From assembly GCA_031279915.1 (NCBI GenBank), contig JAITHO010000015.1, forward strand, positions 1-7,225: DNA of 7,225 nt, in the 5' to 3' direction. This document shows, piece by piece, positions 1 through 6,106 of the stretch. A model generated the notes under the pieces. That model saw only the letters and a list, made by a program, of their open reading frames with translations, did not search any database and was not told the origin of the DNA. Both the position numbers and the translations under genes were made by a program. The stretch's first letter is position 1. Every line of letters starts with the position of its first letter. The stretch is from Tannerellaceae bacterium. Lineage in GTDB: Bacteria; Bacteroidota; Bacteroidia; Bacteroidales; Tannerellaceae.

Positions 1-333
1 AATGGAGGCCTTCCGATGAACAACTTCCTTCCGGGAAAAAATTTGGAGCCCTCCCGACTAAAAACTTCCTCCGTAGATTAACAATGGAGCCCTCCCGATG
101 AAAAAATTCCTTCCGGGAAAAAAAATGGAGCCCTCCCGATGAAAAAATTCCTTCCGGGAAAAATTTTGGAGCCCTCCCGACAAAAAACTTCCTTCCGGGA
201 AAAAAAATGGAGCCCTCCCGATGAAAAACTTCCTCCGTAGAAAAAAAATGGAGCCCTCCCGACAAAAATATTCTTCCGGAAAAAAGTCACTGGATAATCT
301 CCCGACAAAAAACTGCAGCCGGAACAAGTTTCC
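1..333. repeat. Tandem repeat array A, 41-bp unit, at least seven copies, open at the left edge
   Basis: The core TGGAGCCCTCCCGA recurs at 3 (as TGGAGGCCTTCCGA), 44, 85, 126, 167, 208 and 249, exactly 41 bp apart each time. Degenerate copies follow at 291 and about 334, with spacings of 42 and 43. The second half of each unit is usually TTCCTTCCGGGAA followed by a run of A. Some units carry TTCCTCCGTAG instead, and the middle alternates between CGATGAA, CGACAAA and CGACTAA. Each unit holds two small dyads, GGAG/CTCC and TTCC/GGAA. Because 41 is not a multiple of 3, the reading frame shifts between units, so the Phe/Gly/Arg-rich open frames on the minus strand and the frame on the plus strand are by-products of the repeat. 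The array decays toward the terminator at 350-388. It starts at the window edge, so its full length is unknown. Confidence 0.93.
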
Positions 334-349
334 TGAGCCTCTCCAACTG

Positions 350-388
350 AAAAAAGCCCCCTGCCTCGAGAAATCGAAACAGGGGGCT
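350..388 (-). terminator. Rho-independent terminator of the DUF6807 operon
   Basis: Read on the minus strand, AGCCCCCTG (388-380) pairs perfectly with CAGGGGGCT (363-355) across a 16-nt loop, and a run of six T follows the stem. It begins 21 nt after the DUF6807 stop codon. It is a textbook intrinsic terminator in that direction; on the plus strand no T run follows. Confidence 0.92.
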
Positions 389-409
389 GATCATTTATCG
401 CCACTCGCG

Positions 410-1414
410 TCAAAACTTGGCCAGATCCTCATCGCTGAGGAATTTGCCGTTCTGAATCACGACGGTGTGACGGAAGGCGACCGACTGTCCGGGCTGGAGG
501 ACAAGGTGGAACTGCGGCGCAGAGGGATCGAACACCTGGCTGCCCATGTTGTTTGCAGCGAAGAGTCCGTAGCCGCGTGCATGCGAGTGGGCCGGATAGC
601 CGGGATTGCTTTCGTGGTCGACGATGGCGATTGATACGGGCTCGGCATTGCTTTCGGCCGAGAGGCATACCCATCGGGCGGGCTTTCCCCAAACGTCGCC
701 TTTTTGCAGTCCGCTGTCGTTGCGATATGCTCCGTTGACGCCTTCGTTGTTGGTGGCGGCAACGGTGGTGGGATTGCCGTGGGCGTCGAGAAAGATGTCG
801 GGCTTGTCGCTTGGCTCTTCGAAGGCGCGGTCTACTCGTATGGCGATGAGGCCTTCCTTGTTGTCGGTGAAGATGGCGGTATCGACGGCCGTTAGCGTTG
901 TTGTGCGCTCGATGATGCGTCGGTTGGCGTTGCCGCGGAAGATGTAGGAGGTTTCGTCGGTGAGGATAACATTCCCGTCGTTATCCACCCAGTCGGCGGC
1001 AACGCGCAGCAGGGCTTCGGATTCGCTGGTCTTCATTTCCAATATTTCGCGGTGGCGGATGGAGCCGTAATGGGGCTTTTTGTCGGCTGGGATAGCGTAT
1101 GAATTATTCCAGAAGTCGAGGCCGTTCACATCGCCAAAGTTGAACCACAGGCCCACGTGATGCGGATGATCTACCCGCTCGTTCGGCCTCGGATCGCGCG
1201 GAAAGCCGCGTGTGATGAAGGTTCCGGAGGCGGTATATATAGGATACAAAACCGGCTTCTCCAGGTCGTCGGGGTATATATAGGAGGTGAAGAGGCGTCC
1301 GTCGAACATGACGTCGACCTTGCGTGCGGCCTCGTCGGCTCGGAGCTCAATCTGTGGGCGAGCGCATCCGGCGGCTACTATGCAAATGATTGCTGAAAAG
1401 ATTATTGCTTTCAT
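410..1414 (-). CDS. DUF6807 (PmoA-like) family lipoprotein
   Basis: This 334-residue protein begins with a lipoprotein signal: a hydrophobic stretch (residues 3-15) ending in the lipobox AAGC, with Cys17 as the lipidation site. The family is recognised by DHPHHVGLWF (82-91), followed by GDVNGLDFW (94-102), then HESNPGYPAHSHARGYGLF (267-285) and a C-terminal FRHTVVI (314-320). These match PF14100, named PmoA in older databases and now DUF6807, which is common in Bacteroidota, Planctomycetota and Verrucomicrobiota. The old 'methane oxygenase' label should not be taken literally. The repeated His residues suggest a metal or sugar site, but that is inference. The start lies only 3 nt after the oxidoreductase stop, and the leader ending AAATATAAATCATG resembles that gene's own leader, so the two are almost certainly one operon. 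Family membership is confident; the reaction is unknown. An envelope sugar or glycoside role is inferred from the partner gene. Confidence 0.88.
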   Translation of the reverse strand: MKAIIFSAIICIVAAGCARPQIELRADEAARKVDVMFDGRLFTSYIYPDDLEKPVLYPIYTASGTFITRGFPRDPRPNERVDHPHHVGLWFNFGDVNGLDFWNNSYAIPADKKPHYGSIRHREILEMKTSESEALLRVAADWVDNDGNVILTDETSYIFRGNANRRIIERTTTLTAVDTAIFTDNKEGLIAIRVDRAFEEPSDKPDIFLDAHGNPTTVAATNNEGVNGAYRNDSGLQKGDVWGKPARWVCLSAESNAEPVSIAIVDHESNPGYPAHSHARGYGLFAANNMGSQVFDPSAPQFHLVLQPGQSVAFRHTVVIQNGKFLSDEDLAKF

Positions 1415-1417
1415 GAT

Positions 1418-2752
1418 TTATATTTTTTCGGGTAATAAATACGGCGAGCGATACCTGCGCGAGAGCATGTTGTTGGCATCGTCGTCGCCTATGAAACATT
1501 CGGCAACGGGGTCGAAGGTGAGCTGCCGTCCGAGGCGATAGGAGATGTTCCCCAGATGTGCGAGGGCAGACGATAGATGTCCGGTTTCGACGGGCCCGTT
1601 CTGCAAGCTCATGTTGCGAGCCCGTATGGCATCGAACCAGTTGCGGAAGTGCAGAGCGAGCTCGTCGGGCGATTTGCCTGAGGGCCCTTTTTCGCGCTTC
1701 TCGCCCAGATAGGTTTCGTATGTATCATATCCTTTGATAACCATGTATCCCTTGTCGCCGTAGAAGAGGTTGCCCACGCCGGCGCCGTCTTCGAGGTTGG
1801 TGCACCAGTTTCGCACTTCAAACTGTATGATCTTCTTCTCCTTCGGATAGTGATAAATGGAGGTTTGGACTTCGGGCACTTCCTTGCAGTCGTCCCAGAG
1901 GAATTTCCCGCCCATGGAAGTTATCCGCTCAGGCAGTCCGACGCCGAGGCCCCATTGGCAGAGGTCGGTTTCGTGAATGCCCTGATTGCCCACGTCGCCG
2001 TTGCCGTAGTTCCAGTGCCAATGCCAATTGTAGTGCACCAGGTTTCGTGTGAATGGAGCCATGGGAGCCGGTCCGCACCAGAGGTCGTAGTCGAGCCCAT
2101 CGGGAATGGCGCTGATGCCCTGGTTGCCGATGTCGGGTCGCCAGCGATACACAAGTCCGCGCGCCATGTATACCCGTCCGATGACACCCTCGCGCAGCAG
2201 CTTGATGGCCTCGCGTATAGCTTCGGAGCTTCGCAGTTGCACTCCGTGCTGAACGATGCGGTTGTACTTGTAGGCAGCTTCGATTAGCTTCTGTCCCTCG
2301 AAGACGTTGTGCGTGGCCGGCTTCTCAACGTACACGTCTTTGCCTGCCTGGCATGCCCATATAGCCTGGAGCGCATGCCAGTGGTTAGGCGTGGCGAGGG
2401 TAACGGCGTCGATGTCTTTGCGCTCATATAGCTTGCGCAAGTCCTGTTCGATGATGACCTTTTGCTTGTGCTTGGCCTCAAAATCCGAAGCCCGCTTGCG
2501 AAGGATAATCATGTCGGGGTCGCAGAGGGCAGCCACCGTGGCTCCGCTCTGCTTCATGATCGTTTCGATGTGCGAGGTACCTCGGCCATTCACTCCGAGC
2601 ACAGCCACGCGAATAGTATCGTTAGCCCCGAAAGCCGTTGTCGGAATCAGTTCGGGCGCAGGAATGTTACTCAGAGCCGGAGCCGCCAGAGTAGCCGCCG
2701 TTCCTGCAATAGCGGTCGACAAGAATTGTCTGCGTGAAGTAGTTGTTTTCAT
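1418..2752 (-). CDS. Tat-exported Gfo/Idh/MocA family NAD(P)-dependent oxidoreductase
   Basis: The 444-residue protein has a twin-arginine signal: SRRQFL at residues 6-11, then a weakly hydrophobic Ala-rich stretch to about 28 with a possible cleavage site after APA (24-26). A Rossmann nucleotide-binding domain follows, with VAVLGVNGRG (49-58), DAVTLATPNHWH (115-126) and the family's catalytic EKP (143-145). The C-terminal substrate domain includes GNQGIHETDLCQWGLG (255-270), whose His260 and Asp263 fit the HxxD active-site pattern of exported Bacteroidota and Planctomycetota members. Length is normal for the group. Such proteins oxidise or reduce a sugar or cyclitol hydroxyl with tightly held NAD(P), which explains export in folded form by Tat. 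The substrate cannot be read from sequence. It is translationally adjacent to the DUF6807 lipoprotein (3-nt gap) and lies 84 nt downstream of the TPR gene. A GH109 glycosidase is unlikely because the EKP motif is intact. Confidence 0.93.
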   Translation of the reverse strand: MKTTTSRRQFLSTAIAGTAATLAAPALSNIPAPELIPTTAFGANDTIRVAVLGVNGRGTSHIETIMKQSGATVAALCDPDMIILRKRASDFEAKHKQKVIIEQDLRKLYERKDIDAVTLATPNHWHALQAIWACQAGKDVYVEKPATHNVFEGQKLIEAAYKYNRIVQHGVQLRSSEAIREAIKLLREGVIGRVYMARGLVYRWRPDIGNQGISAIPDGLDYDLWCGPAPMAPFTRNLVHYNWHWHWNYGNGDVGNQGIHETDLCQWGLGVGLPERITSMGGKFLWDDCKEVPEVQTSIYHYPKEKKIIQFEVRNWCTNLEDGAGVGNLFYGDKGYMVIKGYDTYETYLGEKREKGPSGKSPDELALHFRNWFDAIRARNMSLQNGPVETGHLSSALAHLGNISYRLGRQLTFDPVAECFIGDDDANNMLSRRYRSPYLLPEKI

Positions 2753-2798
2753 GATTTAAATATTTTGTTAGGATTTCTTCATTTGAATTTTATCGGTC

Positions 2799-2806
2799 GC
2801 AAGATA
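2799..2806 (-). promoter_or_regulatory. Possible -7 element for the oxidoreductase/DUF6807 operon
   Basis: The minus strand reads TATCTTGC 46 nt before the oxidoreductase ATG, one base short of the Bacteroidota -7 consensus TAnnTTTG. I found no convincing -33 TTG at the expected distance. No terminator is visible in the 84-nt gap to the TPR gene, so read-through from that gene is equally possible. Confidence 0.3.
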
Positions 2807-2836
2807 CGGATAAAAGGGAACTTCCGATTATCAGCC

Positions 2837-4267
2837 TCAAGCATTCCTCCATTTCTTCAGAATCTGGTTTGCTTGGCGATGCTCCGACTCTAAGTTCTGG
2901 TCATGGCTTTGCTCGATTACTCTAATGGCATCCTTTGCATGTCTAACCGAGAGCGCTTTGTCGGGCCGACCTTGGAGATAAAAATCGGCGAGGCAGATTA
3001 AAGTTTTGACCAAGTAGTAATTCCAGGGATTCGGGCTCAGCTTGGCTAATGTTCTGCACAGATGCTCTGATTCGGTCAGCAAAGCCTCTGCCTTCGGATA
3101 CTCATTCATGCCGATATACACATTCCCCAGATTGCTCAAGGTTTCGGCAAGGACGGGATTGTATGTCGACGGATCAGCCTCGGCAAGCCCTCTGCGCATC
3201 TTCAGCGCTTGCGCAAGCAATTCCTCAGCCTCATCGAATTTTCTCTTAGCTCCGTGAATCACCCCCATATTATTAAGTGAGGAAGCGAGCGCCTGATTGT
3301 ATTTGGCAGGATTAGTTTTGGCCAAGTGCCGGTTCAGTTCCAGAGCCTCCGTGTGATATTCTTCAGCCTTTTCCAAGTGCTGCTGATGCCAATGAATTTC
3401 TCCCAGATAGCTGAGCACCTGTGCTTGCAGAGGAAGATACTGCTCCTTATCAGTCTTGGCCAGCTCCCAATACGTCTCGAGCGCCTCCCTGTAACACTTG
3501 TCAGCCATCTCAAAATCCTCCTTGTATTGGCACAATATTGCATAGTTGTCGAGAATTTTAGCCAGTTCGTGCCCATAAGTTGGCCGATCCTCGGCAGCCA
3601 GCTTTCGGGCAATGTCTAAAGCTTCGGCAAAGACCTTTTCGGCGGCAGGATACTTCTTCCAATCCCTCAAAGTCATTCCCAAACAATTCAGAACGTTGAT
3701 CTTGTTAAGCGGCGGAAGCTCCATGCTCAGGCATCGCTCATAGTTTTGCTTAGCCTCGGCATACATGCCAAGATCAAAATAGAAGTCGCCCATAGCAGAC
3801 ATAGTGTAAACCGTGGGAGAAATCACCATAGCCTTTTGGAAATACTCCTCAGCCTCCCTGAATCGAGCGTCGATGATACACAGTTTGGCAATGAGGATAC
3901 AGCGATTAGCCGCTTCTATGGGTTTGTCAGGATTAATTTGGAGAGATTTAATAGCCGCATCATAATCATCTCTTGCAAGATAGCGGCTGAGGGTGATTTT
4001 GTACTTATCATTAAGCCTCTCCTTAATATCCCGCTCAACGCTATCAATCGTTCGCAGATAAAGCTTACGCTTTTGGCCCGTAAGCGTATCTAAATGCTTA
4101 GGCGATATACGAAAGGGCTTCGGCGGCGGCGCAAACGAAACCAGCAGTATGAACAGGAAAAAACTTCCAAGTATGTAGCCCAAAATCGGCCACTTAACAA
4201 CAAAAATGAGAACAACTGCCAAGGCAATAAAAACCAGCAGTATCACTTGCAAACAACTAATTTTCAT
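2837..4267 (-). CDS. Membrane-anchored tetratricopeptide repeat protein of unknown function
   Basis: From the start I prefer (ATG at 4267) the protein is 476 residues. Two hydrophobic segments (about 5-24 and 27-45) are separated by KWP and followed by PPPKPFR, suggesting a membrane hairpin with a cytoplasmic C-terminal part. The rest is TPR helices: three or four copies of usual length (about 89-227), then four long kinesin-light-chain-like repeats with an exact 46-residue period, seen as Leu239, 285, 331 and 377. These carry the linker pattern LAKTNPAKYNQALA before each new helix pair. TPRs bind other proteins; no enzymatic domain is present. The open frame extends upstream to 4411, but that extension starts inside array B (MARDNYR is the repeat translated) and delays the hydrophobic segment, so I reject it. 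By eye, base composition is more AT-rich than in the flanking genes. Function and partners are unknown. Confidence 0.85.
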   Translation of the reverse strand: MKISCLQVILLVFIALAVVLIFVVKWPILGYILGSFFLFILLVSFAPPPKPFRISPKHLDTLTGQKRKLYLRTIDSVERDIKERLNDKYKITLSRYLARDDYDAAIKSLQINPDKPIEAANRCILIAKLCIIDARFREAEEYFQKAMVISPTVYTMSAMGDFYFDLGMYAEAKQNYERCLSMELPPLNKINVLNCLGMTLRDWKKYPAAEKVFAEALDIARKLAAEDRPTYGHELAKILDNYAILCQYKEDFEMADKCYREALETYWELAKTDKEQYLPLQAQVLSYLGEIHWHQQHLEKAEEYHTEALELNRHLAKTNPAKYNQALASSLNNMGVIHGAKRKFDEAEELLAQALKMRRGLAEADPSTYNPVLAETLSNLGNVYIGMNEYPKAEALLTESEHLCRTLAKLSPNPWNYYLVKTLICLADFYLQGRPDKALSVRHAKDAIRVIEQSHDQNLESEHRQANQILKKWRNA

Positions 4268-4299
4268 AATGCATCTGTTTTTTTTGAATTTATTTTTCC

Positions 4300-4307
4300 G
4301 CAAGATA
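4300..4307 (-). promoter_or_regulatory. Possible -7 element for the TPR gene
   Basis: The minus strand reads TATCTTGC 32 nt before the preferred ATG, the same octamer found ahead of the oxidoreductase. A GTG 17 nt further upstream could stand in for the -33 TTG. It supports the start at 4267, because the longer frame would begin upstream of this promoter. The match to TAnnTTTG is imperfect, so the call is tentative. Confidence 0.28.
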
Positions 4308-4369
4308 TTGATTTTAGCAGAAAACACAGGCATACCGGCCTCCGCTCGCGCCGAAATCGGGCAAAGGCC

Positions 4370-4385
4370 ATTTCCAAATGGAAAT
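4370..4385. repeat. Divergent dyad at the left border of array B
   Basis: ATTTCC-AAAT-GGAAAT forms a 6-bp stem. It occupies the place of the spacer dyad of an array B unit: the stretch CCAT...GGAAATACGCC at 4368-4390 aligns with CCATCC...GGATACGCC of the regular units. It looks like a diverged partial copy or the ancestral flank. The right border of the array (4778-4790) shows a similar CCATTT...GAAAT. Confidence 0.55.
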
Positions 4386-4390
4386 ACGCC

Positions 4391-4780
4391 GCGATAATTA
4401 TCGCGAGCCATCCGATTGAGTTGGATTTGCTGCGATAATTATCGCGAGCCATCCAATTGAGTTGGATTTGCTGCGATAATTATCGCGAGCCATCCGATTG
4501 AGTTGGATACGCCGCGATAATTATCGCGAGCCATCCGATTGAGTTGGATACGCCGCGATAATTATCGCGAGCCATCCGATTGAGTGGGATTTGCTGCGAT
4601 AACTATCGCGAGCCATCCAATTGAGTAGGATTTGCTGCGATAATTATCGCGAGCCATCCAATTGAGTGGGATTTGCTGCGATAATTATCGCGAGCCATCC
4701 GATTGAGTAGGATACGCTGCGATAATTATCGCGAGCCATCCGATTGAGTTGGATTTGCTGCGATAATTATCGCGAGCCAT
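4391..4780. repeat. Tandem repeat array B, ten palindromic copies at exact 41-bp spacing
   Basis: The palindrome GCGATAATTATCGC starts at 4391, 4432, 4473, 4514, 4555, 4596, 4637, 4678, 4719 and 4760, exactly 41 bp apart throughout. Nine copies are perfect; the one at 4596 reads GCGATAACTATCGC. Each is followed by GAGCCATCC[G/A]ATTGAGT[T/G/A]GGAT and a tail TTTGCT, TACGCC or TACGCT. The tenth copy stops after GAGCCAT. The spacer contains a weaker dyad (ATCCAA/TTGGAT in the best copy at 4432), but its variable position does not covary: only five of nine spacers keep a pair there. The array lies between the fabD terminator and the TPR gene. It has no unique spacers and no conserved reading frame. 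A multi-site DNA-binding array or a simply expanded repeat are both possible. Confidence 0.96.
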
Positions 4781-4790
4781 TTACATGAAA

Positions 4791-4822
4791 TCAGGCCGCT
4801 ACCTTGATTGGTAACGGCCTGA
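4791..4822 (-). terminator. Probable terminator of fabD
   Basis: TCAGGCCGCTACC (4791-4803) pairs with GGTAACGGCCTGA (4810-4822) across TTGATT: a 13-bp stem with a single G/T-type pair. On the minus strand the stem is followed by TTTCATGTAAAT, a modest T tract, placing a terminator 56 nt past the fabD stop. On the plus strand no T tract follows. The T run is short, so efficiency is uncertain. Confidence 0.75.
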
Positions 4823-4841
4823 CCTCTATCTCTCGCAAACT

Positions 4842-4868
4842 TGCTATACATTATATATATGTATAGCA
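4842..4868. repeat. AT-rich inverted repeat just after the fabD stop
   Basis: TGCTATACAT (4842-4851) and ATGTATAGCA (4859-4868) are perfect 10-bp inverted arms around a 7-nt TATATAT-like loop. The element begins 10 nt past the fabD stop codon and precedes the stronger hairpin at 4791-4822. It may protect the mRNA 3' end or be a protein site; no T tract follows, so it is not a terminator by itself. Confidence 0.7.
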
Positions 4869-4878
4869 GGCGCGCGGA

Positions 4879-5757
4879 TTACTGTATTCCTTCGGTGAGG
4901 GCTTCGCTGTTCATTTTCTTTATTAGTCCTTGCAGAACGTTGCCGGGGCCGACTTCGACGAAGTGGTTTGCGCCGTCGGCAATCATGTTGGCAACGATTT
5001 GCGTCCAACGAACGGGCGAGGTGAGCTGAGCAATGAGGTTGCGCTTGATGATGCTGGGATCGGTTTGCGGCAAGGCGTCGACGTTTTGATAAACGGGGCA
5101 GGAAGGGACGGCAAAGCGGGCGCTCTCGATGGCAGCCGTGAGATCCTCCTGTGCGGGGGCCATCAGCGGCGAATGAAAGGCTCCTCCCACCTTTAGCGGC
5201 AAAGCCCTTTTGGCTCCCGCCTGCATCAGCAGTTCGCATGCTCGCTGGATGGCGGCGATTGAGCCTGAGATCACGATCTGCCCCGGACAATTGTAGTTGG
5301 CCGGCGCTACGACGTCGTCGGTAATCGAGGCGCATATCTCCTCGACAGTTGCGTCGGGCAATCCCAGAATGGCAGCCATTCCTGATGGACTTGCTTCGCA
5401 GGCTTTCTGCATCGCCGCTGCCCGCTTAGCCACGAGGGTCAGTCCGTCTTCAAAGGAGAGCGATCCGACGGCGGTGAGGGCTGAAAATTCGCCCAGCGAA
5501 TGTCCGGCCGTCATCTGCGGCGGCTCGCCCTCAAGCGTTTTAGCAAGTATAATGGAGTGTAGGAAGATAGCCGGTTGTGTGACTTTCGTTTGCTTCAGAT
5601 CCTCTTCCGTGCCTTCAAACATAAGGTTGGTAATGCTGAATCCGAGGATTTCGTTGGCTCTGTCGAATAACTGTTTGGCGGTGGGATTTGTTTCGTATAG
5701 ATGCTTTCCCATTCCTGAGAACTGGGCTCCCTGCCCAGGAAATACATGCACTTTCAT
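4879..5757 (-). CDS. fabD: Malonyl-CoA:ACP transacylase
   Basis: FabD moves the malonyl group from CoA to acyl carrier protein, supplying the extender for type II fatty acid synthesis in the cytoplasm. The 292-residue protein is of normal length. All signature elements are present: FPGQGAQFSGMG near the N-terminus with the oxyanion Gln9, the nucleophile Ser87 in GHSLGE (85-90), Arg112 that binds the malonyl carboxylate, His195 in GAFHSPLM, and Gln244 in QLTSPVRW, matching Ser92, Arg117, His201 and Gln250 of E. coli FabD. EVGPGNVLQGLIKK (268-281) is the usual C-terminal motif. The ATG at 5757 gives the standard start directly before VHVFPGQG. It is monocistronic here: no other fab gene is adjacent, it is divergent from tatA, and two hairpins follow its stop. 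Confidence 0.97.
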   Translation of the reverse strand: MKVHVFPGQGAQFSGMGKHLYETNPTAKQLFDRANEILGFSITNLMFEGTEEDLKQTKVTQPAIFLHSIILAKTLEGEPPQMTAGHSLGEFSALTAVGSLSFEDGLTLVAKRAAAMQKACEASPSGMAAILGLPDATVEEICASITDDVVAPANYNCPGQIVISGSIAAIQRACELLMQAGAKRALPLKVGGAFHSPLMAPAQEDLTAAIESARFAVPSCPVYQNVDALPQTDPSIIKRNLIAQLTSPVRWTQIVANMIADGANHFVEVGPGNVLQGLIKKMNSEALTEGIQ

Positions 5758-5796
5758 TTTCTAATTTATTTCTAATTTCAGATTTTTAAGAGGCCC

Positions 5797-5804
5797 CAAA
5801 GGTA
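5797..5804 (-). promoter_or_regulatory. Predicted fabD promoter, -7 element
   Basis: The minus strand reads TACCTTTG, a full match to the Bacteroidota -7 consensus TAnnTTTG, 39 nt before the fabD ATG. The leader after it is AT-rich, typical of this phylum. No clear -33 TTG stands 17-19 nt upstream, so the promoter may be weak or depend on an activator. Confidence 0.55.
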
Positions 5805-5824
5805 AGAAAATTTGATAGACTGGC

Positions 5825-5852
5825 TTGGATAAGCCCCCAAATCGTATCTTTG
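5825..5852 (+). promoter_or_regulatory. Predicted tatAC promoter
   Basis: TATCTTTG at 5845-5852 matches the Bacteroidota -7 element TAnnTTTG exactly, and TTG at 5825-5827 sits 17 nt upstream as a -33 element. Transcription would begin near 5858, leaving a short A/T-rich leader of about 40 nt before the tatA ATG. Confidence 0.65.
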
Positions 5853-5896
5853 CCCATCAAACAATCATTATTAATCACATAATTAAACATTGAATC

Positions 5897-6100
5897 ATGA
5901 ATCACTTATTGTTTTTACCCAATCTCGGGACCGGCGAAATCATCATCATTGCCTTCGCCATACTATTGATTTTCGGCGGCAAGAAGATCCCCGAACTGAT
6001 GAAAGGAATCGGCAAAGGAGTGAAGAACTTTAAAGACGGAGTTAAAGGGCTTGAAGACGATATAAACCTGAACGATAACGACACTCCCGCCAAGAAGTAA
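5897..6100 (+). CDS. tatA: Sec-independent translocase subunit TatA
   Basis: TatA oligomerises around substrate-loaded TatC to form the transient pathway for folded proteins across the inner membrane. This 67-residue protein has the classic layout: a short periplasmic N-terminus, one membrane helix (about 14-27) with a polar Glu14 at its start, the hinge FGGKKIPEL (26-34), an amphipathic Gly/Lys-rich helix (35-51), and an acidic tail (DDINLNDND). Length and hinge are typical. No tatB is present in the window, so TatA probably does both jobs, as in other TatAC-only systems. It is 6 nt upstream of tatC and has its own promoter candidate at 5825-5852. The ATG at 5897 follows an A/T-rich leader with no Shine-Dalgarno box. 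Confidence 0.95.
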   Translation: MNHLLFLPNLGTGEIIIIAFAILLIFGGKKIPELMKGIGKGVKNFKDGVKGLEDDINLNDNDTPAKK

Positions 6101-6106
6101 AGGAAG

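Noticed and set aside
58..634. Phe/Arg/Gly-rich proteins encoded in array A on either strand
   Set aside because: The frames are translations of a 41-bp repeat that shifts frame each unit, and the plus-strand one runs through the terminator into the antisense of the DUF6807 gene.
410..1414. Methane monooxygenase subunit, from the old name PmoA
   Set aside because: The protein is a soluble lipoprotein with DUF6807 motifs and no multi-helix membrane structure; the old family name is misleading.
1418..2752. GH109 alpha-N-acetylgalactosaminidase
   Set aside because: Length and fold are similar, but the protein keeps the EKP motif of oxidoreductases and lacks the GH109 motifs I remember; a general Gfo/Idh/MocA call is safer.
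1850..2759. Plus-strand open frames opposite the oxidoreductase gene
   Set aside because: They are antisense shadows of a well-supported Rossmann protein and show no recognisable domain or leader.
4268..4411. N-terminal extension of the TPR protein starting at 4411
   Set aside because: It begins inside the tandem array, places 48 charged or mixed residues before a clear membrane segment, and the A/T-rich leader and possible promoter lie just upstream of 4267.
4391..4780. CRISPR array
   Set aside because: The whole 41-bp unit repeats, with only a few variable bases; there are no unique spacers and no cas genes.
4391..4780. Replication-origin iterons or DnaA box cluster
   Set aside because: The palindrome contains TTATCGCG, not the DnaA box TTATCCACA, and there is no replication initiator gene nearby.
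4842..4868. Intrinsic terminator
   Set aside because: The arms are A/T-rich and no T tract follows in either direction; the hairpin at 4791-4822 is the better candidate.
4841..5196. Short plus-strand open frames opposite the 3' part of fabD
   Set aside because: They overlap a fully intact fabD and the inverted repeat at 4842-4868, with no family resemblance.
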